DNA of 64,000 nucleotides from Cordylochernes scorpioides. Taxonomy: Eukaryota > Arthropoda > Arachnida > Pseudoscorpiones > Chernetidae. Each line of letters starts with the position of its first letter. The first letter of the stretch is position 1. The stretch spans positions 108,230,405-108,294,404 of the forward strand of contig CP092863.1 in assembly GCA_030710605.1 (NCBI GenBank), given 5' to 3'. The notes beneath the pieces were generated by a model. That model had not been told where the DNA came from, made no database searches, and saw only the letters and a list, made by a program, of their open reading frames with translations. Positions 10,532 through 21,389 of this stretch are shown here, piece by piece. Both the position numbers and the translations under genes were made by a program.

Positions 10532-11701
10532 ATGGCCACGGAGGATAGTGTAGAACACCGTTGCAGCTTTATGAAAGGGGTATGTTCAGTAGAAGGGGTT
10601 GAAGAAATAAATAGCATTAAGGGTGAGATGAAGATTCTTGGTGCCAGTGTAAACAGGATGAAGCACGAAAATGAGCAGTGTATTGAAGACCTTAGGGGTG
10701 AGATAGAAAAACTGACTAAATTGTTGGGCGAAATCAAGCTGAGTCCACCTGAGTGTAGGTTAGGACATATAGCTAGTGATTGCTCAAGACAGTCTTCTAT
10801 GTTTGCCAACCGCAATACTCATGACAATGCTGAGATTGTGAACATACGTTCATATGGCGGAGATCTGTATGGAAATCTGCCAATAGTTAAGGTGAATATT
10901 AACGGCAATATGTGGCACCTGTTATATGATACAGGAAGCCAAGTCAGTATCATTGATTCTGAGAAGTGCAAGGTCTTGAAGGAGAATTGGGACGATGCAC
11001 TTAAAACTTTACGTATAGTGTCAATGACAGGCCACGAGCAGACACTTGCACGTGTTAAAACCTGTAGAGTTGGTAACGAAAACGGCAGCGAGCTGGGAGA
11101 GATAAGGTTCTGGTTAATGTCACTCGGAGATAATGGCTACGACGGGATTCTGGGAATCAATGATATAAGGAGATTGAATATCCAGTTTCCTCCCGTATGG
11201 GAACGTTGCAACATGATTTCCTTGAAACCAGAAGACCATGATTATGTATACCTTAGCTACGTTGCCAGTGCACATAGACCAATGGTTTCAAGCTCCATAG
11301 ATGAGAAATCAGTGAGAGGCATTGAAGACGAGGCTGTAAAGTTGCCACCTACTGAGTTTAACAGAAACTGTGAGTGTAGCGCTGGGTCTGTTAATAGTTT
11401 TAGAAAGCCTACTTGGGCTGAGAGGTTAAGGGCGATGCGGAAAGCAAAGGAGACTGTCAGACAGTTTATGTCAAGTAATTCTGCTAAAAAGCTTATGAAT
11501 CCTAGGCCACCTTATACCAAAAGTTTTGACAGAGGAGATCTGGTAATGCTAGCTGTTCCTAAGACTGAAGGTTACTCCAACGTCTATGGGCCTTTCCGTG
11601 TGGAAGCTAGGGTCTCCGATGTTAACTTTAGAGTAAGAGGGGTCACCATGCACAATGTGAAAGTTGTACATGTCGATAGGATGAAAGCATTTAGAAACTG
11701 A
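10532..11701 (+). CDS. LARD-A fused gag-tail / protease / integrase-tail ORF
   Basis: A 389-codon uninterrupted ORF from ATG 10532. The N-terminal third is charged and probably helical. CRLGHIASDC looks like half of a zinc knuckle. LLYDTGSQVSIID is a retroviral-type aspartic protease active site, with GYDGILGIND as the likely flap-distal ILG motif. After that it passes to a basic region and SFDRGDLVML...GPFRVEARV...VVHVDRMKAF, typical of a gypsy integrase C-terminus. RT, RNase H and integrase core are missing in frame. LARD-B encodes an almost identical 389-residue product, so the ORF survived in both copies. Confidence 0.75.
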   Translation: MATEDSVEHRCSFMKGVCSVEGVEEINSIKGEMKILGASVNRMKHENEQCIEDLRGEIEKLTKLLGEIKLSPPECRLGHIASDCSRQSSMFANRNTHDNAEIVNIRSYGGDLYGNLPIVKVNINGNMWHLLYDTGSQVSIIDSEKCKVLKENWDDALKTLRIVSMTGHEQTLARVKTCRVGNENGSELGEIRFWLMSLGDNGYDGILGINDIRRLNIQFPPVWERCNMISLKPEDHDYVYLSYVASAHRPMVSSSIDEKSVRGIEDEAVKLPPTEFNRNCECSAGSVNSFRKPTWAERLRAMRKAKETVRQFMSSNSAKKLMNPRPPYTKSFDRGDLVMLAVPKTEGYSNVYGPFRVEARVSDVNFRVRGVTMHNVKVVHVDRMKAFRN

Positions 11702-12141
11702 CGTTAAAAAGAGTTCTTAGCTCTTGGACTTGAAAGAACTGAATGGAATTGGATCGTTCGGTTTCTCATCAAGCAAGCGTCTGTCAGTTCCAAAGTCTCT
11801 ACCTATCATGCTCGGCCAATCCCAGATGAGAGCTTATTGGTCCCCCATTAAACTCTGTCTATTAAAGCATATTATATATGTGTGTGCTTGGTAATCACTC
11901 ATGGTAACTCACGTTGTTTGTGCAGATTTTTGGTTATTTTCTTTTTGGGAGGAACAAGATGGAAGGCACCTGTATGGAACGACCTGGATGCCTACTTCTC
12001 CTCTCTTTAGTTTTTTTGTATCTTTATAACATGGCTCCCGTGAGCTTTTTCCCACCCGACAGCGGGAGGTTTTCCTTACGGGACAATGAGAATGTTTAGG
12101 ATTGGTTAGTTCCTTTTTTTTTTCTTTGGAAGGATACCTTT
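11702..12141 (+). other. LARD-A 3' internal region
   Basis: Non-coding stretch between the ORF and the 3' LTR, almost identical in LARD-B (51689-52133). It ends with a T-rich run and GGAAGGATACC before the LTR. Confidence 0.6.
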
Positions 12142-12469
12142 TGTCAAATTATATTGACAAACATTTTCAGTTTTTTTCTGATCAGGTTTTAGAGGGAACA
12201 ATGTTGTCTTCGTTTGTTAGTGAACCAATCTCTCACGCCTTCTCATTGGACGAATGTGGCCATGTCTGTATATAAGAGGGGACTAAGGGAATGTGAGACG
12301 GGCCGAGAGCATGGAGAATCGGTGTGGAGACACGAAAAGTGTTTTTCTACGTGGTTTTTTCCGTGTCTGGCTGTCCTCTTCGCATCCTGGTGCCAGCGAT
12401 ACAATAAAGCTAAGTACTGTTTTATTTTATTTAACAAATCGTGAGTTGTTTTTATCTCCCTTTTGTTGT
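12142..12469 (+). repeat. LARD-A 3' LTR, truncated
   Basis: Matches the first about 330 bp of the 5' LTR through CTCCCTTTTGTTGT, then continues directly into satellite (TCTAAATAAGGTTAG). About 120 bp of U5 are missing. Confidence 0.8.
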
Positions 12470-12600
12470 AAATTGTCTAAATAAGGTTAGTTTTAGATAA
12501 GTTGAATTAGGTTAGTTTAAGAATATTAAAAAAAATAATGTTCGTTTTATAATAATTAATTTAATATTTTATTTTTAAAAAATGTTTCTTTTTTTACTTT

Positions 12601-12815
12601 TGTAATGATTCCATATGCAAATTTTATTCTTAAAGAAAAAATGCAGCATATATGTAGATATGAATTAATTTTCTGATAGAAAATTAAATATGTAAAAATG
12701 ATTGGATGTATATAGAGTGTAAGAGGAGAGTGAAAGTATCTTATTTATAGAAATAAATGGCTTATACCTTTTAGTGTTCGTCAAGTGCTATTTTTGTTAG
12801 GTAGAGAACACAACA
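12601..12815 (+). repeat. Gypsy-1 5' LTR
   Basis: 215 bp, TGTAATG...CAACA. It differs from the 3' LTR at only a few positions. TGGCGCAGCCGACAGG, starting at 12819, is the likely primer-binding site and overlaps the gag ATG at 12818. Confidence 0.9.
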
Positions 12816-12817
12816 AC

Positions 12818-13739
12818 ATGGCGCAGCCGACAGGATATTCTCTTAGAAGCGGAACCAAGATAGCACTGAAGGAGGAACTTGGAATTGTGGACGGAGGAAA
12901 AAGTGACAGCAAAGGTCAAACAGAAACTGATTCAAGTAAAGAAAATCTACTTAAGGATGAGAAGCCAGACATAGATCCTGGGAGTTCTCAAGTCGAGCCC
13001 AACGTCGCTGCACTCGTTACTGTACTAAATAACCAACAGCAGTTGCTTAATAAACTTGTAGAGATGCATCTGGCCACGGGACAGGAGAGGATTGCTAAAA
13101 TGGAAGTTGAAAGGTTTAATGGAAAGAATGTTGATCCGTTGATTTGGATCCAAAATTATGAAATTATCTGCCAGAATAATAACTGGAAATCTTCTCAAAC
13201 TAAAGTAAATGGAATGCGTGCATTCTTAGAGGATACCGCCTTGCTTTGGTATGACTGCCAAGATAAAAAAGTAGCAGATGGAGATTGGGAGGAATGGAAG
13301 AATGATTTCATTGAGGCGTTTCGCGAGGATCCCATCTCCAGATTTGATAAAGCTGTTAAATGGCAATATCGCAGTGGCTCCTATGTGGACTATTTTTATA
13401 AAAAAAACTAAGGTTACTTCAGCTGGGCTTGCCGGGAGCTTCAGAGAGAATCTTGATAACTGGCATCTTGCACGGCCTACCAGAAGAAATGCAACAACGT
13501 TTGGCTGTGATTTCATTCTCCACCACTATGGAATTAAGAAAAGTTCTTGAGAGATGTAGGCCTTCCATTCGCCCATTAGAAAAGCACACTTCCAAAAAAC
13601 TAGAAAATGAGGGTTGGCCTTTCCCTCCGTCAGAAAGGGTATTATACTTTTCCTGTTTTTCCCCAAACTCAATGCTTCCGGTTAATGTTAATGGAGTAAA
13701 ATTAAATGCATTTTTGGATCCTCTGGTTCATCTATTGAT
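12818..13739 (+). pseudogene. Gypsy-1 gag and protease start, frameshifted
   Basis: Gag is open from ATG 12818 to a TAA at 13411. Homologous sequence continues in a second frame (about 13405-13550) and a third (13429-13743). Gag shows the retrotransposon capsid pattern (VERFNGKNVDPLIWIQNYE, then ALLWYDCQ and WEEWKNDFIEAF). The third frame enters the protease (VNVNGVKLNAFLD) just before the catalytic Asp-Ser/Thr-Gly, where another shift leads into the pol frame at 13740. At least two indels are needed. Confidence 0.8.
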
Positions 13740-15476
13740 TTGATTCGAAAAAACACTCTAGAAAAGTATGGCTGGAAAAGTTATCCGGCAAAGACAAAAT
13801 TAACAACTATAAATCATAATAGCATTTTTGCATCTGAATGTATTGACCTTGAGCTTGAAGCAGATAATCGTAGAATCGAGGTAACCGCAGTAATTCTTGA
13901 AGAGATGCCTTTCGAGATTCTGCTAGGAAAGCCAACCATGAAAATTTTCAAAATCCAATGGGATTTTCATTCTGATAACATCAAATGTTTGGCCTTGAAT
14001 GCTAATGAATATACATTTACGATTAATGATGTTCAGGAAAACTTCCCATGTCTTTGTGAATTTTCTCGGATTAGGGTCCCAAAATTTGAGGTGGACTTTT
14101 TGTTGAAACCTGATTGCAATGTTATTCGGTCTAAACCATATTCAACGTCTGAATACAAAAGAAAATGGATATCTAATAAAATTAAAGAAATGCTTGACCG
14201 GGGAATCATTGTTCCATCTACTTCAGAGTTTGCATCACCATGCGTACTTGTTCCAAAAAAGGATTCCTCCTTTAGACTCTGTCAGGACTATCGAAGGCTC
14301 AATCAGGAAACTCATTTGGATCCCTTTCCCTTTCCCAGCATTGATAGGATTATAGACCGATTTGGGGGTTGTAATTATTTTACAAAAATTGATTTACGAG
14401 ACGGATTTTGGCAAATAGGACTAACTAGAGAATCCAGAAAATTTTCTGCGTTTGTAACACAAGAAGGTCTGTACGAATTCACGAGGTTACCGTTTGGTTG
14501 GAAAAATTCTCCTCCCAAATTCCAACGCATAATGACTGAAATATTGGGGGATCTGCTAGATCAAAGAGTAGTTGTCTATATTGATGACATCTGTTGTGGT
14601 GCACCCACTAAAGAAGATTGTGCAGCCCTATCCTACAAGATTCTCATTAGACTCGCCAAATTTGATATGACCATTAACCTGGAGAAATGTCAGTTTTGCG
14701 TTCCTCAAGTGGAGTTACTAGGAAGAATAATAAATGGCGATTTCAAACTCATGAGGGATCAGGTGATTGAAAAGGTGAAGAATATGAGGAGGCCTTACAA
14801 TTTGAAATCCCTACAATGTTTCACTGGCTTAACTGGGCATTTCAGGCCGTATATACCGAATTATGCTATGATAATAAGACCATTGGATGCCTTGAAAAGA
14901 AAAGACTCCATTTTTACATGGACAGAAGAATGTGAGGAGTCTTATTTGAAATTACTTATCCTTATTACATCCAACCCGATTTTAAGGATTCCCGATAGTT
15001 CCCTTCAATACGAGCTGTCTACCGACGCTTCTTACTATGGAACGGGAGCAGTATTATACCAACGAGATATTACCGAAAAGAAAAACCGACAATTACGAGT
15101 AATAAGTTATTATTCATATACGTTTACAAGAGCGGAACAGAATTATTCTGTTACCGAAAAGGAATGTCTTGCTGTGTTGAAAGCAGTTAAACATTTCCGC
15201 GCATATTTGGAATGTAAACCTTTTACAGTCCACACCGATCACCGCGCGTTGACTCAACTGCTTTCCTGCGGAAATCTCAGAGACAGACTTGCCAGATGGC
15301 AACTGTTCCTTAGTTCGTTTGAAATGAATATTAATCACCGATCCGGAAAGGAATTACAAGATGCCGACGCTTTGTCGAGATTGGCCATTGATTCTCCCAC
15401 AGATCCAAATGAATCCATATTATGGACGAATCACCGGAGCATTGATCTGAAGTTCGGAGATAACAACAAGTACTAG
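13740..15476 (+). pseudogene. Gypsy-1 pol: protease end, RT and RNase H
   Basis: A 578-codon open frame. Protease tail EILLGKPTM is near its start. RT motifs follow: CQDYRRLNQETHLDPFPFP, FTKIDLRDGFWQI, LPFGWKNSPPKFQRIM and VVVYIDDI (catalytic YIDD, about 14577). RNase H shows ELSTDASYYGTGAVLYQRD, EKECLAVLKAV and HTDHRALTQLL. The frame ends at a TAG (15474), but the same frame is open again at once and encodes integrase, so one nonsense codon separates the two parts. Confidence 0.9.
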
Positions 15477-16097
15477 GTTCCTCCCGAGGATAGAGATTCT
15501 ATCTTGCTCTTATATCACGATGATCCTCTCTCAGGTGGCCACTCTGGGTTTTTGAGAACCTATCATAAATTAAGGCAGCGATTCTACTGGTATAAGATGA
15601 AAAATGATATACGCGGTTACATAGCCTCTTGCCCTGTTTGTCAACAGGTCAAGTTTAAATACAAGTACAGACCGAATCATATGAGCTTGCCGCCACAATC
15701 ACAGGAGCCTTTCCATACTGTGCATTTAGATTATGCCGAAGCTCCAACTAAGGGAGATGCTAGATCAACCTTTTTAATAGTAATAGATGAAGCAACAAGA
15801 TTAGCCCAGGCTAAAGCTATAAAACAAGATGGGCGATCATTGATAAATTATTTCGAACAAAGAAAGTCCTTTGTTCATGGAAAATTCCCGGAATGGGCGA
15901 AATCTAAAAACATAAGACTGATCACGACAACTCCCTATCATCCAGCTGGAAATGGTCTGGCGGAAAGAACCATAAGAGAAATAAAGACCTTTCTCGCCTG
16001 TTACCCTCATTTCAAAGGAGGATGGAAGTCCTGTCTAGAGGGAGCAACCCAGATAAGAATTGTAGGAGCGGTTATGATACCGAATTGCTCCCTCTAG
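15477..16097 (+). pseudogene. Gypsy-1 integrase, deleted and abutting an inverted copy
   Basis: In the same frame as RT. It begins with an HHCC zinc-binding domain (HDDPLSGGHSG...SCPVCQQVK) and the first core aspartate region (VHLDYAEAP). Between YFEQ and KSFVHGK about 16 residues are missing that are present in the inverted copy. They include the region of the second catalytic aspartate (IITDQGK). HPAGNGLAERTIREIK carries the catalytic glutamate. Near 16047 the frame runs out of the homologous region into the turn of an inverted repeat. Confidence 0.88.
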
Positions 16098-16520
16098 ACA
16101 GGACTTCCATCCTCCTTTGAAATGAGGGTAACAGGCGAGAAAGGTCTTTATTTCTCTTATGGTTCTTTCCGCCAGACCATTTCCAGCTGGATGATAGGGA
16201 GTTGTCGTGATCAGTCTTATGTTTTTAGATTTCGCCCATTCCGGGAATTTTCCATGAACAAAGGACTTTCCTTGATCTGTAATTATAGTGCACACTTTCT
16301 TAAGATTTTCATGTTGTTCAAAATAATTTATCAATGATCGCCCATCTTGTTTTATAGCTTTAGCCTGGGCTAATCTTGTTGCTTCATCTATTACTATTAA
16401 AAAGGTTGATCTAGCATCTCCCTTAGTTGGAGCTTCGGCATAATCTAAATGCACAGTATGGAAAGGCTCCTGTGATTGTGGCGGCAAGCAAAAACAAAAT
16501 TTTACCATAATAGAAAACAA
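16035..16520 (-). pseudogene. Gypsy-1 inverted integrase core segment
   Basis: On the opposite strand the integrase core is repeated, this time with the ITDQGK segment and with the natural continuation EGAIRYHNRSYNSY. Arms are about 15685-16047 and 16086-16489 with a 38-bp spacer. In plus orientation the element continues at about 16500 with integrase C-terminal sequence (LKVGDYVLVRHQRK). The inversion lies inside the element, not at its ends. Confidence 0.88.
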
Positions 16521-16622
16521 AGAAGATCACCACCTCAGCTAAAAGTTGGAGATTATGTGCTGGTACGTCATCAAAGGAAAGGAAAAGAATGGCACCAGAC
16601 TGGATCACATGAAGTCTGTCGT

Positions 16623-16694
16623 GTAACTGAAATGGACGGTCTGGTCAAGTAAATAGTATGCTATGTACTTGACCAGACCGTCCATTTCAGTTAC
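16623..16694. repeat. Perfect 29-bp inverted repeat, 14-bp loop
   Basis: GTAACTGAAATGGACGGTCT at 16623 is the start of a 29-base arm whose exact reverse complement occupies 16666-16694. The loop is 16652-16665. The left arm encodes the integrase C-terminal tail (VTEMDGLVK), so this is a second foldback duplication inside Gypsy-1. Confidence 0.95.
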
Positions 16695-16837
16695 ATAAAA
16701 TCGTCCAATATTTCCATAATCGTCAGACCAGAACCGCTCACATATCCAATGTCCAGTCTTTCAACATCCGGACAAAGGGACCCACCGTGGAAATAAAATC
16801 ATCTCAGGAGTGATGATGGCTCTTCGGTGGCGGGTGC

Positions 16838-17052
16838 TGTAATGATTCCATATGCACATTTTATTCTTAAAGAAAAAATGCAGCATATATGTAGATATGT
16901 ATTAATTTTCTGATAGAAAATTAAATATGTAAAAATGATTGGATGTATATAGAGTGTAAGAGGAGAGTGAAAGTATCTTATTTATAGAAATAAATGGCTT
17001 ATACCTTTTAGTGTTCGTCAAGTGCTATTTTTGTTAGGTAGAGAACACGACA
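16838..17052 (+). repeat. Gypsy-1 3' LTR
   Basis: 215 bp, TGTAATG...CGACA, same length as the 5' LTR and followed by ACTTT. Confidence 0.9.
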
Positions 17053-17643
17053 ACTTTTAAATATCTTTTTTTAAATTATAATTTAAATATATAAATTTTA
17101 AATGGAATAAAATTCAAAGTATTTCACCAAAATTGTATTTTTAACTTGTGTAAAACGGCTCGAAGGTACGGCGGTGGCAACATACAGCGCCCACTACCAA
17201 AGTTGTTGCTAATTGGGAACGCTCCATTATTTTGAATTTTCAGCATTGAAATATTTTAGTTATTTTAAAATTTACAAATAATTACCTTTTAAATAAATAA
17301 ATCTTTATAAAATGTATCCACAATGATTATGATAGCATTTTATTTCAATATTCCATTTCCATGTTATTATGAAAGATTTAAACACAAAATCAAAATCACC
17401 TGCAGCAGCAGTGGATGGCTTTAATACAATAAAAGCTCTTTGATATTTAAAAAAAAATTTAGAGGAAGAAAGACATGCATGTCTTTTAAAAATAGACCAT
17501 TTGGAATACATCCTGAAAAGAATTTCAGAGCAAAAACAGACATCCATAAAGGAATTTTTTAAAAGATCATGATTCTTTTTAAGTAATATTTTTAAATTTT
17601 TATTTTCCATATTTATTTCCTTTCAAGTGCTCTTCATCAATTA
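17053..17643. repeat. Block A right flank, shared with block B
   Basis: Collinear with 52660-53245, including a TGCAGCAGCAGTGGATGGC motif and the 80-bp R1 core in inverse orientation (17148-17225). A 101-codon minus-strand frame (17305-17610) is damaged in copy B and is not considered a gene. Confidence 0.8.
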
Positions 17644-18131
17644 TCTATATTAATAAAATGCAAATTTCATAAGTGTTGTTCGCTAAAAACTTTCGTTACA
17701 ATGCATCAATTTCGACCAAATTTTCAACATTTATGTAAAACGAGATGGAGCAGGTTTTGCTTAACATCAAAATATATTTCCTAAAATTAACATGCGTAAC
17801 TTCCGTGTTATCGATTAAATACAAAAAAAATCAACAGAGTTAATTTTATTTATATATAAATACAAAAAAAATTCAACAGAGTTAATTTTTTTACATACTA
17901 GCTAATAATCTCAATCTAAAAAAATATTCAAAACAAGCAATTTTAAGATAACACCATATGTAAAACAGTCGGCCAAGAAAACAACAACGATATTACATCT
18001 TTCTCACATATTCACACACAATCTTGATTAATAATTAAAACTAATCTTTAACATTGTTTATTATACTTCATAATATATAATATTCATTAGGCAAACTTTC
18101 ACTCGGATAAAACCGGGTACACATCCGCTAG
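17644..18131 (+). mobile_element. Helitron, 488 bp, family-1-like
   Basis: Starts TCTATATTAATAAAATG after A and ends CATCCGCTAG before T. Block B shows the empty site CAATTATAATAAAAT. The interior is divergent from the other family-1 copies and the 3' hairpin is weak (ACCGGGT only), suggesting an older or different subfamily. Confidence 0.88.
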
Positions 18132-18425
18132 TAATAAAATATAATTTGTAATTATTTATGTTACAAAAATATGTATTAATGCTATTTTGTCCCTGATACT
18201 CAAAGTTAATCATGTAAATAAAAAATAATTAGACAAAAGTACACACACAATGGTTTCAATTAATATCATTAATTTATATTACTAAGCTATTTTTTTAAAA
18301 TATTATTTTAGAGAGTTAAATGATTAGCTAATCATCTAACTTTAATTCAACACTTTCTTTAATTCAACCGAAAGCTCTGATCCCTTGGGGTGTTGAATTA
18401 AAGAGTTTCGACTGTATATATTTAT
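18132..18425. repeat. End of block A
   Basis: Collinear with 53246-53535. Ends with a half pogo-like MITE (GGGTGTTGAATTAAAGAG then TCGACTGTATAT). Homology with block B stops just after this. Confidence 0.75.
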
Positions 18426-18439
18426 TTTTAATATAATAT

Positions 18440-18770
18440 TGTGGTGGTTCGTCTGGTTTTGAAGAAATGATTCAATTATTCATTCCAAGGTATTTTAAAT
18501 TTATAGATATGATATAAATATCAATGTTAATTATTAGTGATTATTATCGTTGCAAATTAAAATCTAGTAAAGAAGAGTTTAAAAAGGTTTGCTGAAAATG
18601 GGAGGATGAAAATTGCCGTTGGCTCATGGAGGCGTCAAAACAATGGTATCCTCCCCCGTGCTTAACACGTCACCGCCGCCGCGCATGCGCCGACTTAGCG
18701 TACCCAGGCGTCCGAGGTGGTGGTGGTTGAAAGGGCTGTTCAAAATTGGCGGTGGGTCAAAACACCGTCA
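18440..18770 (-). repeat. Gypsy-2 3' LTR
   Basis: About 331 bp with clear divergence (substitutions and indels) from the other LTR, so the element is older than Gypsy-3. Confidence 0.88.
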
Positions 18771-18824
18771 CACCCCCCAGCTCCCAAGGACTCCCTGTCC
18801 TTGAAAGATTGAAGTTGAGAATCA

Positions 18825-19538
18825 TTAGCCCGGTACACTCATCCTTCTGTGTCTTGGGCTGAGTTTAGACATGCATGGATGGTGCTTTGCAACAGTCCTC
18901 ATTACTTGATCTCCCTCAGAGAATTCCACATCTGGATGTTTATCATCATGATGATTCTTCCTCTTTATCTGAGATTTTCTAGTATTCTCGCGAGCCAGAC
19001 CTCTTGCTTCTTCTAAAGTGGTGGGATGGTCAGCAAAAGATGGTGATTCATCAATCCCATACAGAAGAAACTTTGGGCTGAATTTGGTTACTTCATGTGG
19101 GGTCTGGTTGTATGTCTTGACAATAAATGGTACAAGTGTTGACCATTTTTGTTTCGGTTTCTCCAAAATTGCAGCACTCAATCTTGTAAGAAGGGTATGG
19201 TTAGCCTTTTCTACCATTCCACATGTCTGAGGATGGTTTGGAGTAGCAAGGGAATGGCCAATTTTATTTTTGGACAGAAATTTTTTGAAGTTTCTACTTG
19301 TGAAATTCGAACCATTGTCTGTCAGAATACGTTTGATTGGTACTCCAGAAGATAACAGCTGTCTAAGGATGTTGAGGATGGCAGCTGAATTGTTGGATGC
19401 TGTGGGAGATGCCCAAATGTAATGACTATCGTGATCTATGATGACTTGGAGATACTTATGTATGGTGTTCTTGGCTTCATTTCCCAAAACAATTGTATCC
19501 AGTCCAATGAGGTCAAATGGTTGGAGGTCGCTGTCCAC
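18825..19538 (-). pseudogene. Gypsy-2 integrase core
   Basis: Contains the first core aspartate (DLIGLDTIVLG), the second (RILTDNGSNFTS) and the glutamate region (PNHPQTCGMVEKANHTLL), so all three catalytic residues are visible. It is in the same frame as the upstream RNase H/zinc-finger part but separated from it by a TAA (19545-19547). Confidence 0.85.
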
Positions 19539-19544
19539 TATTTG

Positions 19545-20414
19545 TTAGTGGCCTATTGTTGGTTGGTTTGACTGTTTGCTGAGCTGACAAACTTTACATG
19601 AGGAAACATACTCTTTTATGGTCCTGAGCATTTGTGGCCACCAGTAATATGTGGAAATCAACTTCAATGTTTTGTTTTTTCCAGGATGTCCAAAGTCATC
19701 ATGAAAGTGGTGAAGACATTTTGCCCTTAGGGAATCAGGTACAACTGCTTTGGAATGGCCTCGAATTCGTTTAGTGACAATGCCACTTTTAATTTGAGGG
19801 TTCTTTACAAATCGCAAGTCTGCCTGTTGCTGATCAATCTTCATCTTATCTTCGGTTATGAATGTGCACTCTGGATTCCTGGAAAGTGCGTCAACATGTG
19901 TTTGCCATCCTCCTGCTCTGTGGATAATGGTGAACGATCTAGAAGATAGCTCCATTGACCATCGGAAAAGTCTTCCCCCAAGGTTTTTATGATTCAATAG
20001 CCATTTTGAAGCGCTATGATCAGTGACAATTTGGAATGGCTTGTCTAGGTGGTTGTTGAAATGTCTGACTGCTTCAATGATGGCAAAACATTCCAACTCT
20101 GTAGCGGTGTAGCGTGACTGGGTTGGGTTGAGCCGTTTTGAGAAATAGGAAACAACCCGTTCTCTGCCATCTGGATGTTTCTGTGCAAGAATTGCACCAA
20201 GTACTTGCACTGAGGTTTTAGTGTAGAGCTTACATGGTAAGCTGGGATCGTACATTGCCAGAACTGGAGGTTGTGTGATTAAATTCTTCAAAGTTTCAAA
20301 TGCTTTTTGGTGAATTTCAGACCAGTGGAAAATTTTATCTTTCTTCAATAAATCTGTTAGAGGTTGTGCTATTGAACTGAAATCTTTTATAAATCTCCGA
20401 TAATAACTACACAA
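19545..20414 (-). pseudogene. Gypsy-2 RNase H and integrase zinc domain
   Basis: RNase H sequence (GAILAQKHPDGRERVVSYFS, TELECFAIIEAVRHF, IVTDHSASKWLL) is followed by the HHCC domain (HHFHDDFGHPGKNKT...SSCKVCQLSK). An expected aspartate near the RNase H start reads KTSVQ where active enzymes have a D, so the enzyme would be impaired even if expressed. Confidence 0.85.
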
Positions 20415-20581
20415 TTAGTGAAATTGCTGTATGTTTTTGACTGTTTTGGGGATTGGGAAACTTTAACGGCTTCAATTTTCCGAGGTGATGGTGTAACCTG
20501 ATTGTATTTGATGATATATCCAAGATATTCTATTTCTTCTCTGATAAAAGAACATTTTTGAAACTTGAGCTTGAGGGAATA

Positions 20582-21368
20582 TTATTTTTCTAGCACTTCT
20601 GATAGAAGGTCAAAATGTTCTTCTAAAGTTTTAGAATATATGATGAAATCATCAAGATAGTTGATGCACCCCTTGTACATTAATGGACCAAGGGTTTGTT
20701 GTATGATTCGCTGAAAAGTAGCAGGGGCGTTTTTCAACCCAAAAGGCATTACTAACCACTCATAAAGCCCTTCGTTGGTGATGAATGCTGTCTTCTCTGT
20801 GCTGTCTGGAGCCATTTCGACATGCCAATAACCTGAAGCGATGTCCAACGAAGTGAAGTATTTCGCTCCCTGAAGACGATCGAAGACTTCTTAAATGTTA
20901 GGCAGAGGCATCTTGTCGTCAATGGTAAGGGCATTGAGGCGGCGGTAATCAACGCAAAGCCTCTTTTGGCCATCCGCTTTTGGTACGAGTGTGACTGAGA
21001 AGGCCCATGGGCTTCGACTGTCCCGAACTAGTCCTTTTTTTCTTTAAATCTTCAACCTGTCGTTTAATCTCATCATACTCTGAGGCTGATCTTCGATACA
21101 GTCGAAGTTGAATAGGCGGATGAGGAATGGTATGGATGTTGTGTTTTGCTATTTTGATTTTTCCTACATCAAAAGAATTTTCACTAAAAATAGCTGTATA
21201 TTTATGTAATATCTTGTCGAGGGTTTGATTTGTTTCTGGTCTCAAATAATTCGCCTGAAATTTACATTTATACAAAGATGGTCCTTTAGTAGTCACAACA
21301 CCATTCTTGATGTCGACATGAAGATTGAACAGAGTTCCAACGTCAAGACCTAGTAGGAGGGGGTACAT
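20582..21368 (-). pseudogene. Gypsy-2 protease end and RT, broken
   Basis: Frame 20949-21368 carries the protease tail (PLLLGLDVGTLF) and RT entry. A shift near 21040 moves the code to another frame (VDYRRLNALTIDDKMPLP) with a TAA shortly after. Frame 20582-20848 holds MDIASGYWHVEM, MPFGLKNAPATFQRI and INYLDDFIIY (catalytic YLDD). At least one frameshift and two stops break it. Confidence 0.85.
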
Positions 21369-21389
21369 GAAGTTTCTGAGGATATGTAA

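Larger units (their letters stand above)
9499..12469 (+). mobile_element. LARD-A, internally deleted gypsy-type LTR element
   Basis: It is an LTR-flanked block with gag remnants, an aspartic protease and an integrase C-terminal tail, but no RT, RNase H or integrase core. The 3' LTR lacks its U5 end and runs straight into satellite. LARD-B (47614-52486) has the same truncation and the same flanks, so both copies descend by segmental duplication from one insertion. Confidence 0.85.
12601..17052 (+). mobile_element. Gypsy-1, defective Ty3/gypsy retrotransposon
   Basis: It is flanked by perfect ACTTT duplications (12596-12600 and 17053-17057), with two 215-bp LTRs. Copy B has the uninterrupted site at about 52660. 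Internal order is gag, protease, RT, RNase H, integrase. The gag-protease region is frameshifted, pol has a TAG before integrase, and integrase carries a deletion plus a large inverted duplication, so it is inactive. Confidence 0.92.

Noticed and set aside
10028..10558. 176-codon minus-strand ORF, also in LARD-B
   Set aside because: It is antisense to the gag remnant; the sense strand shows the element's domain order.
9499..12469. LARD as a host gene derived from a protease
   Set aside because: LTRs, primer-binding site and truncated 3' LTR flank it, and the second copy is a block duplication, so no independent conservation is shown.
17305..17610. 101-codon minus ORF in the block A flank
   Set aside because: The matching part of block B carries indels that break the frame, with no sign of constraint.
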